Shown here: in pieces, positions 23,178-32,847 of the stretch
How the letters are laid out: the number at the start of each line of letters is the position of its first letter
Position numbering within the stretch: position 1 is the first letter of the stretch
Assembly (NCBI GenBank): GCA_963650485.1
Contig: CAVJLN010000013.1
Location: 5,444-69,443 of the forward strand
Origin: Suilimivivens sp963650485
GTDB taxonomy: Bacteria > Bacillota > Clostridia > Lachnospirales > Lachnospiraceae
Reading direction: 5' to 3'
DNA: 64,000 nucleotides
Notes under the pieces: generated by a model
The model's database searches: none
What the model was told of the DNA's origin: nothing
Seen by the model: the letters and a program-made list of their open reading frames with translations, nothing else
Position numbers and translations under genes: made by a program

Positions 23178-25742
23178 ATGAAGATCGACGAGCTAAAGGT
23201 CAACCAATTAATAAATCCTCTGGGATATGATTTTTCATTTCTGAATTTTTCCTGGAAGGTAAAGGAAACAACAGCCTGTTTCCTTCAAAAAGTGCAGCTT
23301 CGCATCTGGAAAGAACAGGAGCAGGAAGTTTATAATTCCGGAATTCTTAAGGATTATCATCAATGTGAGCTGTCAATTGATGCAGCTCTTGAACCCAGAA
23401 CGAGATATTACTGGCAGATCTGGGCGATGGATAGGAATTGGAACAGCTGTCTGAGTGAGATCGCATGGTTCGAAACCGCCAAAGGAAACGAGCCATGGTT
23501 TGCCAGATGGATTTCGCCTGAACGTGAAACGAAGCAGATGCCGGTATTACATAAAAGCTTTGATATTTCTTCCGGAATACATCATGCCAGAATTTATTTC
23601 TATGGTTTAGGACTCTATGAGCTGTATCTGAATGGACAGAAGGTCGGTGATGAATATTTGAAGCCCGGATATCATTCCTATGACTGCCGCATGGAGTACC
23701 AGACCTTTGATATTGGAGAATTGCTGGTAGAGGGAGAGAACGAAATAGAGGTACTCCTTGGGGAGGGCTGGTACAAGGGACGGTTTGGATTTGACGGTGA
23801 CTACTATAATTTGTATGGCGACCGTAAGAAATGCATCGGAGAGCTCTGGCTTACCTATGAGGACGGAAGCACAGAGTGTATCGGCACGGATCATACCTGG
23901 AGCTGTGATACCAGTACCATTTTGTCGAATGGAATTTATGATGGGGAGATTATTGATGAAACGGTAAGGATAGAAGGGATCGGAGTTGAAGAGCTGGATG
24001 ATACGACAGAGCTTCTTTGTGAAAGGACGAATCCTCCGGTCCGTAAGGTAACCCAATATGAGCCGGTTGGGATCACGCATCATCTGAATGGATACGACAT
24101 TGTGGACTTCGGAAGGGTAATCACCGGATGGGTAGAGTTCGAGGGATCTCTCGTCAAGGGGCAGACAGTTTTGCTGCAGTATGCGGAGCTTTTGCAGGAT
24201 GGTGATTTTTACAGGGAAAATCTTCGGACAGCGAAAGCAGAGCTGCAGTTTACTTCTAGGGGTGGCTATGAAAAGGCAGCACCTCATTTTACCTATTACG
24301 GATTTCGTTATGTAAAGGTTTCCGGATTGAAAGACGGACAGAGGCTTCGGTATCGTGCATACCGACTGATGTCGGACATTGAAAGAACCGGCGAGATTAA
24401 GACCTCAAACGAAGAAGTGAATACCCTGTTTATCAATACTCTTCGCTCTCAGAAGTGTAATTTTCTGGATATTCCTACGGACTGTCCGCAAAGAGATGAA
24501 CGAATGGGATGGACCGGTGATGTGACCGCATTTGCCGGAACAGCATGCTTTCATATGAACAGCAGTGCTTTCTTCCGGCATTATCTGAAATGTGTCAGGG
24601 CAGAGCAGAGGCTTTGCAGGGGAGCAGTTCCCTTCTTTGCACCGAGACCCAAGGTGAAGGCAGAGGAGAACACGAACCCGTTTTATCAGGATGCAGGGGC
24701 TTGCACCTGGGGGGATGTGGCAACGGTTCTGCCATGGAAATTGTATGAATTTTATGGCAACAAACAGCTTCTTATGGAGCATTATCCTATCATGTGTGAC
24801 TGGGTGGATTACATGACCGGTCGTGCAAGGGAGAATGAAATTCCTTATCTATGGCAGAATGACAGACAGCTTGGTGACTGGCTGGCTCTGGACAACGGAA
24901 ACCCGTCCAATCCAATTGGTAAAACCGACCAGGGATTAATTGCATCTGCCTGGTATTATCATTCCACGGTGATTTGTGAGAAGGCTGCCAATGAATTGGG
25001 GGATGTGCGAGAATCGGAGTTTCAAAATCAAAAGACAGCGATTTACAAGCGTTTTCTGGATTATTATTACAATGAAGTGGGCGAGCTGACGGTTGAGCCG
25101 ACCCAGACGGCCTGTGCACTGTTACTGTTCTTTGGGTTATATGATTCCAGCTCCGAGCAGTATTTACTGAGCACTCTGGTAAAGCTTATCGAAGAAAATG
25201 GGAATAAGCTGAATACCGGATTTGTCGGTACGCCGATACTTTGTCCGGTTTTATCTCAGCACAACCGCAATGATCTCGCATACACACTGCTTTTGAATCG
25301 GGAATATCCAGGGTGGCTTAATGAGGTTAAGCTGGGGGCTACAACAGTCTGGGAAAGATGGAATTCCCTTGACGAGGATGGACATATCAGCAGTACGGGA
25401 ATGAACAGCCTGAATCATTACGCATACGGAAGTATCAGCGAATGGATGTATCAGTATATGTGCGGATTCCACCCACATATGCAGAAGAACATCTGTATGA
25501 CAATTCAGCCCATGCCGGATAAGCGGATACAGCATGTAGCAGGAAAGTGGAATTCTCCATACGGTGTATTTGTCAGTGAATGGATCTATGAGGGGGATAG
25601 AGTCAGCTATCATTTTGAAATCCCATGCAATGCGAAGGCAGAAATTATTCTGCCTTCGGGGTACAGCACCTGTCTGCTTAGAGGAAGCTACCGATTTAGT
25701 GAGAACGGAACCGTTATATGTGAGCAGACGCAACCAGTTTAG
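23178..25742 (+). CDS. GH78 alpha-L-rhamnosidase
   Basis: An 854-residue cytoplasmic alpha-L-rhamnosidase that removes terminal L-rhamnose from plant glycosides or pectic oligosaccharides. Domains in order: an N-terminal fibronectin-like strand domain (about residues 1-105), the Bac_rhamnosid_N domain (YGLGLYELYLNGQKVGDEYLKPGYHSYD), the concanavalin-like domain (RTAKAELQFTSRGGYEKAAPHFTYYGFRYVKVSGL), the six-hairpin barrel with catalytic DCPQRDERMGWTGD (about residues 432-445), and a C-terminal beta-sandwich. No signal peptide is seen, so substrate must be imported first. The gene starts 26 bp after the GH3 stop with AAGAAGGAG and is clearly part of the same operon. Confidence 0.93.
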   Translation: MKIDELKVNQLINPLGYDFSFLNFSWKVKETTACFLQKVQLRIWKEQEQEVYNSGILKDYHQCELSIDAALEPRTRYYWQIWAMDRNWNSCLSEIAWFETAKGNEPWFARWISPERETKQMPVLHKSFDISSGIHHARIYFYGLGLYELYLNGQKVGDEYLKPGYHSYDCRMEYQTFDIGELLVEGENEIEVLLGEGWYKGRFGFDGDYYNLYGDRKKCIGELWLTYEDGSTECIGTDHTWSCDTSTILSNGIYDGEIIDETVRIEGIGVEELDDTTELLCERTNPPVRKVTQYEPVGITHHLNGYDIVDFGRVITGWVEFEGSLVKGQTVLLQYAELLQDGDFYRENLRTAKAELQFTSRGGYEKAAPHFTYYGFRYVKVSGLKDGQRLRYRAYRLMSDIERTGEIKTSNEEVNTLFINTLRSQKCNFLDIPTDCPQRDERMGWTGDVTAFAGTACFHMNSSAFFRHYLKCVRAEQRLCRGAVPFFAPRPKVKAEENTNPFYQDAGACTWGDVATVLPWKLYEFYGNKQLLMEHYPIMCDWVDYMTGRARENEIPYLWQNDRQLGDWLALDNGNPSNPIGKTDQGLIASAWYYHSTVICEKAANELGDVRESEFQNQKTAIYKRFLDYYYNEVGELTVEPTQTACALLLFFGLYDSSSEQYLLSTLVKLIEENGNKLNTGFVGTPILCPVLSQHNRNDLAYTLLLNREYPGWLNEVKLGATTVWERWNSLDEDGHISSTGMNSLNHYAYGSISEWMYQYMCGFHPHMQKNICMTIQPMPDKRIQHVAGKWNSPYGVFVSEWIYEGDRVSYHFEIPCNAKAEIILPSGYSTCLLRGSYRFSENGTVICEQTQPV

Positions 25743-25763
25743 AACGTATAAGGCGGTGAGAGT

Positions 25764-27515
25764 ATGAAAAGAGGAAAAGGTTTATCCTTGAAGGGAAAGA
25801 TAATTGGACTGATGGTCATGCTGCTGGTGCTTACGACTGTAGGTATGCTGGGGATACAGAGCAGCGTAAGAAATATGAAAAAAGAATCTTACAGGATGAG
25901 CACGGTTTATCTGTCCATGGAATCTACCTATGGAGCAATCGGTAAAAAAATGGAAATGATCCAGAAGTACATTAATATCCTGGCAGGAAGTTCAGATGCT
26001 GAACTGGAGATAGCCGGAGATATTTACGGACTGGCCGATTCTGAGGCGGAGCAGATGTATGTGCTTCTTAAGGATATGCAGCAGATATGTGATAACTCTG
26101 GAAATGAAGAGATACGGAAGGCATACACGGAATACCGGACAGGCTGTGAGACCCTGCTGCAGAGTCTGCTGAAGTGCAGTGATGCAAGAAAACAGGGAGA
26201 TATGGTACTTGTTAAGCAATTGCTAGGTGGAGAGACGCTGGAATGCATATTGGGACAGGAGCAGCTTTGTATTAATCTGGAAACTGCGATTGATGACGGA
26301 ATGACAGATATCAGACAGAGTGTTGTGAAAAGTGCAGAAACAACGTCTACATTTATCATAATTGTGATCGTGGTCAGTGTGGCTGCATTTGCGTCGATTC
26401 TGATTGTGATGTATCTGTCCGTCATTCGACCGATTAATGAGGTGAGCAGGGGACTTGCAAGGATTGCCGATGGGGTAGATGAAGGGAATGCAGATTTAAC
26501 GCAGGAAATTGCAGTTACTTCAAAAGATGAAATCGGCGGAATGGTAGAAAATGCAAATGTTTTGATCCGGAATCTGTGTGAGATTATTGCCAAGCTGAAA
26601 ACCAGATCCAGGGAAGTAATGAATTCCACTGAGGTTGTGAATGAGAGGGTTACGGAGGCAAATGATGTGATCTGTAACTTGTCTGCAACGATGGAGGAGC
26701 TGTCAGCGGGTACTACAGAGATATCAGAAGTAACAGAAAGAATTTATGAGCGTGTCCAGACAATCAAGGCAGATACCGGCAGCATTGCGCAGGAGGTTTC
26801 GAAGGGAAATGCTTTTTCCTCAGATCTGAAGGAAAGGGCACGGTACATTCAGGGAGTAACCAGAAAGAGTATAGAAAACAGCAGAGCAATTATGGAAAGC
26901 ACGGGAGAATCTCTTGGAAGGAGTATAGAGGAAAGCAAGAAGATTGAGGAAATTGGCGCCTTGACTGCGGTGATTCTGCAGATTGCATCCCAAACAAATC
27001 TTCTGGCACTGAATGCCGCAATTGAGGCAGCAAGAGCAGGAGAAGCAGGGAAGGGCTTTGCCGTTGTAGCGGAAGAAATCCGTAAGCTTGCAGATGACAG
27101 CAAGGAAAATGCCAACGCGATCCGGCAATTAAATGATCAGATGACGGAAACGGTTTCAAATCTGGCAGAAGGTGCAGCACAGATGCTCGATTACATGGGA
27201 AAAAATATCCGCCAGGATTACGACGGTTTCAGTATGATGGCAGACCGTTACAATACCGATGCAGAAGAAATCCAGCAGATGATGAGCAACATCAATGAGA
27301 AGGTTGAGCATGTAGATGATGAAATGCTCGGAGTTACAGAAAATATGCAGAACATCAGCCTGTCCCTGAAAGAAAGGGCAGAGGCCATTGTATCTGTAAC
27401 AACCAGTGTGGTGGATTTGAATAATTCCATTCTGGAGATTTCGGAAGAGTCTGAAAACAATCAGAGGTGTGCAAGGGAAATTGGATTGATTGGGAAGGAT
27501 TTTGTAACGGAATAA
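25764..27515 (+). CDS. Methyl-accepting chemotaxis protein, four-helix-bundle sensor
   Basis: A 583-residue chemoreceptor. It has a first membrane helix (about residues 11-27), an extracellular helical sensor of about 170 residues of the 4HB/Tar-like type, a second membrane helix (about residues 192-220), a HAMP domain and a long cytoplasmic coiled coil. The signalling tip is QTNLLALNAAIEAARAGEAGKGFAVVAEEIRKLA. Its start lies 22 bp after the GH78 gene with AAGGCGG, so it probably belongs to the glycan operon and may sense the sugar or its bound transporter protein. It implies a motile host, although no flagellar genes occur here. Confidence 0.92.
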   Translation: MKRGKGLSLKGKIIGLMVMLLVLTTVGMLGIQSSVRNMKKESYRMSTVYLSMESTYGAIGKKMEMIQKYINILAGSSDAELEIAGDIYGLADSEAEQMYVLLKDMQQICDNSGNEEIRKAYTEYRTGCETLLQSLLKCSDARKQGDMVLVKQLLGGETLECILGQEQLCINLETAIDDGMTDIRQSVVKSAETTSTFIIIVIVVSVAAFASILIVMYLSVIRPINEVSRGLARIADGVDEGNADLTQEIAVTSKDEIGGMVENANVLIRNLCEIIAKLKTRSREVMNSTEVVNERVTEANDVICNLSATMEELSAGTTEISEVTERIYERVQTIKADTGSIAQEVSKGNAFSSDLKERARYIQGVTRKSIENSRAIMESTGESLGRSIEESKKIEEIGALTAVILQIASQTNLLALNAAIEAARAGEAGKGFAVVAEEIRKLADDSKENANAIRQLNDQMTETVSNLAEGAAQMLDYMGKNIRQDYDGFSMMADRYNTDAEEIQQMMSNINEKVEHVDDEMLGVTENMQNISLSLKERAEAIVSVTTSVVDLNNSILEISEESENNQRCAREIGLIGKDFVTE

Positions 27516-27562
27516 CCTTTGGGAAGAAGTGTAAGGCAAGCAGAGCAGGGGAACGAAAAGTC

Positions 27563-30500
27563 ATGAGAAATCATAAAAAAACAGTATTAGGACGAATAGG
27601 AAACTTTATATTGTGTGTATGCCTTCTGGCAAATGTATTCTCAATAAATGCCGTTTCAATGAACAGTGAAGCAGAGAACCAGACCATCANNNNNNNNNNN
27701 NNNNNNNNNNNNNNNNNNNNNNNNNNNNNNNNNNNNNNNNNNNNNNNNNNNNNNNNNNNNNNNNNNNNNNNNNNNNNNNNNNNNNNNNNNNNNNNNNNNN
27801 NNNNNNNNNNNNNNNNNNNNNNNNNNNNNNNNNNNNNNNNNNNNNNNNNNNNNNNNNNNNNNNNNNNNNNNNNNNNNNNNNNNNNNNNNNNNNNNNNNNN
27901 NNNNNNNNNNNNNNNNNNNNNNNNNNNNNNNNNNNNNNNNNNNNNNNNNNNNNNNTCATCACAGAGCCCGGAGACTACCGGGGAAAAGCTCCAGAAAGCA
28001 TCTGCAACTCCGAGCCGGAGTCCGGAGCCGGAAGCAGAGGGCGAAGCCGGAGAAGAAGAAGAGAAGCTTCTGGAGTTCCTTCGCAGAATGGATGGATATG
28101 CGGATAAATCAGAAGAGGAATTGCAGCAGGTCATCGAGGAACTTTTGACAAAGGGTGGGTTTCAATCGAAGCAGGCCTTGTATGAATTTCTGGAAGAGGA
28201 AAGCACGACAGAGGAATTCATGCAGGAGCTTATGCAGAAAACACTGGATGGATACATTACAGAAAACTTCCGTAAAATTGTGGAGATTGTCAGAATGGTG
28301 CAGGATTATTCTGCATCCGACATTCTGGAAATCAGAGGCTTCGTAGATGAAATATTACTCCGGTATGAAGTGGAGGAAGATGAAGTATTGCTTATGCTGG
28401 AGGAAGAGCTTCCATATATTTATGAGGAGTTAGAGGAATTGGAAGGCTATGAAGATATGACAGACGAAGACAAGCTGCTTTATGTTTCGGAAGCCTTGAA
28501 AATACTGCTGGAAAGTCTCTTACATCCGGAAATAGAGCTTCTTAATGTATCCGGGAATATTAATCTGAACCAATATAACAATGGCGGAGAGATTGTACTG
28601 GACGCAGATACAACGGCAAGCGGTCAATGCCAGTTATCTTCCGCGACCTTGACGATTGACCTGAATGGACACAGCCTGACCATGGCGAATGGTGCCTATT
28701 TTATGTTAAACGGGGATAAGGCCGTGATCAACATAAAAGACAGTGTCGGTGGAGGGATTATTTACGCTTCACGCCAGTTAATCTGGGGATATGGTGGCGG
28801 AACCATAAACTTATATGGTGGTACTTTGGATGGCTCAAAGGTGACGTCCAAAGGACAGCTGGGAGGATGCATAGAGCTTGGCCGCAGTAATATGGGAAAC
28901 CATACGTTTAATATGTATGGTGGCTGTATACGGAATTTTGAGGCAACGCAATACGGAGGTGCTGTTTACGTTGGAGGCATGTTTTCCGGAAAGAAAAACA
29001 TATTTCATATGTATGGTGGAACCATTGAGGATTGTTATGCACCTGCCGGCTCGGCAGTATATATTGACGATAGCGGAGATGGTCCCGGTTACTTTTATCT
29101 GAAGGGTGGAACAAAACAGAGCGATGGCGGTGAGCCAAAGGCTACCATCCGCTGTCTGGATGGACCGAATGCTATTTATAATTACGGATACCTGGGAATG
29201 GAGGGCGTTATAGACATCGATGGTATTGTCTATCTGAACCAGAACAACTGGGCGAGCACAACGACGCATTTTATCAAGATTACCGGGAGACTCGTGGTAA
29301 TCGGTGATGGATATATCGACATTGATTCGGCGTATCCGAACAGCAGTGCCGTTTGTCCGGGACATACTGTGGTTGAAAATGTGACACAGACAGAAGGAAC
29401 CGGCTCGGTAACGATATCGCAGGAGGAATTTTACACTTATAGCAGTTATTTTATTAATACGACCAAAGGGCTTATGGTATCCGCAGGCTTTGATCCCGAT
29501 AACAACGAATTGGACAGCAATGGCGCACCTGCAAATTGGCCATCCTACCAGGCAGATAAATACAGTCAAAAGTATTCGTATATTGATGTCATGGGTCAAA
29601 GTTTATTAATCCAGTCCTCTGATTCGCCTGGAAATAAGCGCCAGATGCAGAATTATAACTATTTGATTTATGTGGAGCGTGCAGATCCATCAGAGCCATA
29701 TAAGGAATACTATAGTATCAAGCTATGGAAACAGGATATGTCCTCCGGAGAAGCTTTAAATAATGCGCAGTTTCAGTTAGTACGTACACATGATGCAGAT
29801 GGAAATCAACTGGAAACGCCAGAGGTGATCGGCAGCAGTGCTATGACCGGAGACTCAGCAAAAGGACTAGATGATGGTATTACCTATATCTATCTTACAG
29901 GCGAAGATGGCAAGCTGATGATCGATGATGGTATTTATGAGCTGAAGGAAACGCAGACACCGGGAGATGGATATGTACTTCGCGAACAGGTGGTAAATCT
30001 GCATATTTATCACAAGCTCAATGAAGAAAGCGGTCAGGAGGTATCGGTCGTAGAGGTTCGTGCGAATGACAAGATTCTGTCATCTACAGAGCAGGAAATT
30101 AACAGTTCCTATCATGATACAGGAAAGCTTGTGGAAAGGGAGATTGTCTTAAATATCAAAAATACCGATTCTGAAATTATTGAAAATATCGATTACAGGC
30201 TTCGTGTGGAGAAGTACGAGGATGCTGAGTACACCATTCCCCTTGCAGGAGCTGAGTTTGAATTACAGACCACGGATGAAACAGCGGCAAAGAAAGCTTC
30301 CTGTATCACGGATGATTCCGGGAAGGGTGTTCTTCAGGATGAGAATGGTTCGGACTTCACAATCAGCAATGGCGGAAATTACCAGCTTGCAGAAATACTG
30401 GCACCGGATGGTTATTACCGGATGGATGAGAAGATTTCGCTTAAGGTGGATGATAATGGCAGTATATGGATCAATGAGAACGATCTCTTATCCCAGGGCG

Positions 30501-31135
30501 TGGTGACTTCCAACGAGGGAAGCACAGAGCATGGTTCATGGAAGGCTTCCCTGGAAGACAATACGCTGGTATTTCAGATTTATGATGAAAAGAAGCCGCC
30601 TGTCTGGAATTTGCAGGCAACGAAATATGGTACACAGGAAATCGATGCACTGCGGCTTGACGGAGCAAAGTTTACGTTATACCGGATAGATACGACAGAG
30701 GAGGCAGAAACAGAGACAGAGCTTATTTCGGTTACCAGCTCAGATGGAACAGATGGTCAACAGAAGGGTGCGCTTGTCTTTGCGGATGAAAACGGAGAAC
30801 CGCTAGCGCTCTCCTGTAATACAATATATCTTCTGAGGGAAACCTGTGCACCAATGGGATATACCCAGATGGATGATATCAAAATAGTAATCGGTGAGGA
30901 TGGCACCGAAGCGACAGTAACCAGAAACGGAGAAGCGTATACCGGAGCATCTTATGATGCAGCAAACCGGGTATTAACACTCTCCATTGTGGATGAGACA
31001 GTATATCAAATGCCGCAGACCGGAAAAGGAGGAATGTATCCGCTGCTTTTCTATAGTGTGCTTTTGTTATATGGAAGTCTGCTGATTGGAATTTTCCTTT
31101 GGGAAAAGAATCACCACAATGAAAACAGGGAGTGA
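27563..31135 (+). CDS. Large surface adhesin/ancillary pilin with beta-helix and SpaA domains, interrupted by an assembly gap
   Basis: A cell-wall anchored surface protein of about 1190 residues if the gap size is right. In order: a signal peptide (RIGNFILCVCLLANVFSINAVS); the 266-bp unknown stretch; a Ser/Pro-rich piece; a strongly acidic helical region (about 28030-28530, many Glu/Leu repeats); a right-handed beta-helix with repeated MYGGTI and LYGGTL turns (about 28560-29600); three Cna-B/SpaA domains with E-boxes YELKETQTPGDGY, YQLAEILAPDGYY and YLLRETCAPMGY; then the sorting signal MPQTG, membrane segment and a charged tail. It is probably the tip or ancillary pilin of the sortase pilus encoded with the next two genes. 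The start follows AGGGG. The frame across the gap is assumed. Confidence 0.8.
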   Translation: MRNHKKTVLGRIGNFILCVCLLANVFSINAVSMNSEAENQTIXXXXXXXXXXXXXXXXXXXXXXXXXXXXXXXXXXXXXXXXXXXXXXXXXXXXXXXXXXXXXXXXXXXXXXXXXXXXXXXXXXXXXXXXXSSQSPETTGEKLQKASATPSRSPEPEAEGEAGEEEEKLLEFLRRMDGYADKSEEELQQVIEELLTKGGFQSKQALYEFLEEESTTEEFMQELMQKTLDGYITENFRKIVEIVRMVQDYSASDILEIRGFVDEILLRYEVEEDEVLLMLEEELPYIYEELEELEGYEDMTDEDKLLYVSEALKILLESLLHPEIELLNVSGNINLNQYNNGGEIVLDADTTASGQCQLSSATLTIDLNGHSLTMANGAYFMLNGDKAVINIKDSVGGGIIYASRQLIWGYGGGTINLYGGTLDGSKVTSKGQLGGCIELGRSNMGNHTFNMYGGCIRNFEATQYGGAVYVGGMFSGKKNIFHMYGGTIEDCYAPAGSAVYIDDSGDGPGYFYLKGGTKQSDGGEPKATIRCLDGPNAIYNYGYLGMEGVIDIDGIVYLNQNNWASTTTHFIKITGRLVVIGDGYIDIDSAYPNSSAVCPGHTVVENVTQTEGTGSVTISQEEFYTYSSYFINTTKGLMVSAGFDPDNNELDSNGAPANWPSYQADKYSQKYSYIDVMGQSLLIQSSDSPGNKRQMQNYNYLIYVERADPSEPYKEYYSIKLWKQDMSSGEALNNAQFQLVRTHDADGNQLETPEVIGSSAMTGDSAKGLDDGITYIYLTGEDGKLMIDDGIYELKETQTPGDGYVLREQVVNLHIYHKLNEESGQEVSVVEVRANDKILSSTEQEINSSYHDTGKLVEREIVLNIKNTDSEIIENIDYRLRVEKYEDAEYTIPLAGAEFELQTTDETAAKKASCITDDSGKGVLQDENGSDFTISNGGNYQLAEILAPDGYYRMDEKISLKVDDNGSIWINENDLLSQGVVTSNEGSTEHGSWKASLEDNTLVFQIYDEKKPPVWNLQATKYGTQEIDALRLDGAKFTLYRIDTTEEAETETELISVTSSDGTDGQQKGALVFADENGEPLALSCNTIYLLRETCAPMGYTQMDDIKIVIGEDGTEATVTRNGEAYTGASYDAANRVLTLSIVDETVYQMPQTGKGGMYPLLFYSVLLLYGSLLIGIFLWEKNHHNENRE
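27690..27955. other. Assembly gap (266 N)
   Basis: A run of 266 N inside the adhesin gene. The lost part would cover about residues 43-131, just before a Ser/Thr/Pro-rich stretch, so a repetitive stalk is likely. If the true gap length differs by other than a multiple of three, the reading frame would change. Confidence 0.99.
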
Positions 31136-31200
31136 TGATATAAAAGGCAACTCAAAACAAAACCGGTCATGCAAATGACACATGAAAAAGGAGAGAAAAC

Positions 31201-32826
31201 ATGAAAAAGTATTTGAAAAGAGTAAAAGCCATTGTGATGGCGTTTGCTGTTACTCTGGGGGCGATGCTGCCGGCTGTCAGTGTAAAGGCAGAGGAAACGA
31301 CTCCAACCACGACGTTTATTATCAGTGGGATTGAGGAAGGTTCTGAAGTGCATGCATATGCAATTGCGCTTGACGATGTGGATGAAAACGGCAACCACTA
31401 TTGGAAGTATACCTCAGAGGGAAAAGCAAAAATTGAAGCAGCCGTGAAGTCGGGAAAATTCAGTGCTGATGATTCTGTATGGATTTATACAAACCTGAAT
31501 TCTTCTATGGTTACGAACAATCATGATGGAAAAGGGAAAGCTGTTGTAGACGGAACCGTATATCAGGCAAGCACAGATGGAAGCGGAAATTATATTATTA
31601 GCGGTGTGAAGCCCGGATTGTATGTTATTACTGCTTATAAGGAGGATGCGGCAGTGTCCTATAATTTTAATATTTATCCGGCAAATTATCAATACGATGA
31701 AAATGGAAAGGCATATCTTCCGGAATCTATTTCCTTTGCTGTTAAGAAATCCAGTGAGCCATCTATCGAGAAAACCGTAGTAGAGAATGAAACAGGCTCA
31801 AAGCATGGAGATGCCAGCATTGGTGATAAGGTTGATTTTAAAATTGAAGTGACGGTTCCGAATTATGCAGATGATTGGAACGTGGCTGGTACCCAGTTTG
31901 TAATCAGTGATACACTTTCTAATGGATTAAAGCTTGATACAGATTCTATCAAAATTGAAGGCACAACATTAGCAGATTATAGCAAAAATTGCGATAACAC
32001 CAACTTCACAACGGATACATCAGGATTTACGCTGGATTTGAGGGGAGCAGATATCTATCAATATAGGAATAAAACGATAGCAATTACATATCAGGCAGAG
32101 GTAACGGAGAATGCAAAAGTAAATTTTGATTCTGACCTGAATGTGGCAACCATACGCTGGTCAAGTACACCGGGTTCTGATGATTTAAGTCAGCCGAAGG
32201 AAAGTAAAACATATCACTATACCTTTGGTATTGATACCTTGGTGAATGGAACCGGTTCAACGGAAACAACTGAAGTGACAAAATATGGAGTGAAAACGAC
32301 TACGGTTGAGGAAAATAAGGTGAAACTGGACGGAGCGGAGTTCCAGATTCTGGATAAAAATAAAAACGTTCTGTATTTTGACGATGCAGGAAAGCTGGAT
32401 CCTACCAAATCAAAGAATGACCACATTATTTCCAAAAATGGAGGTAAGCTTACGGCAACAGGTCTTGATGCAGGTACCTATTATCTGAAGGAATCAAAGG
32501 CACCACTTGGTTATGCACTTGATAAGACGGAATATAAGATAGTCATTAATCCTACATATAATGAAATGACAGGTGAATTAAAGAATTATACGGTTCAGAT
32601 CGGTGATGGGGATACGAATTCCCTTACCTTTAAGTACGAGAAAAATGATGCAGGAGCTATTACATTTTCTGAAAACGGTACATATGCGATCAACAATACA
32701 CCAATGATTCAGCTTCCTGAAACCGGTGGTGTTGGTATTATCGTAATTACGATTGTTGCAGTGGTTATGATGGCAGTATTCGGTTCTGTATTTATTGCGT
32801 TAGGAAAGAAAAAGAATAAACAGTAA
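31201..32826 (+). CDS. LPETG-anchored backbone pilin
   Basis: A 541-residue major pilin. It has a signal peptide (IVMAFAVTLGAMLPAVSVKA, cleaved about residue 30), an N-terminal domain, a second domain of the fimbrial isopeptide-forming D2 type (SIEKTVVENETGSKHGDASIGDKVDFKIEV), and a C-terminal SpaA/Cna-B domain with the E-box YLKESKAPLGY. It ends with the sorting signal LPETG (505-509), membrane helix and KKKNK tail. A class C sortase should join subunits by linking LPETG to a lysine of the next subunit. The usual YPKN pilin-motif lysine is absent: the matching site reads IYPANYQYDENGK (Ala161). Lys170 or another lysine may replace it. The start follows AAAGGAG. Confidence 0.9.
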   Translation: MKKYLKRVKAIVMAFAVTLGAMLPAVSVKAEETTPTTTFIISGIEEGSEVHAYAIALDDVDENGNHYWKYTSEGKAKIEAAVKSGKFSADDSVWIYTNLNSSMVTNNHDGKGKAVVDGTVYQASTDGSGNYIISGVKPGLYVITAYKEDAAVSYNFNIYPANYQYDENGKAYLPESISFAVKKSSEPSIEKTVVENETGSKHGDASIGDKVDFKIEVTVPNYADDWNVAGTQFVISDTLSNGLKLDTDSIKIEGTTLADYSKNCDNTNFTTDTSGFTLDLRGADIYQYRNKTIAITYQAEVTENAKVNFDSDLNVATIRWSSTPGSDDLSQPKESKTYHYTFGIDTLVNGTGSTETTEVTKYGVKTTTVEENKVKLDGAEFQILDKNKNVLYFDDAGKLDPTKSKNDHIISKNGGKLTATGLDAGTYYLKESKAPLGYALDKTEYKIVINPTYNEMTGELKNYTVQIGDGDTNSLTFKYEKNDAGAITFSENGTYAINNTPMIQLPETGGVGIIVITIVAVVMMAVFGSVFIALGKKKNKQ

Positions 32827-32847
32827 TCAATATGGGAGGGTCAATAG

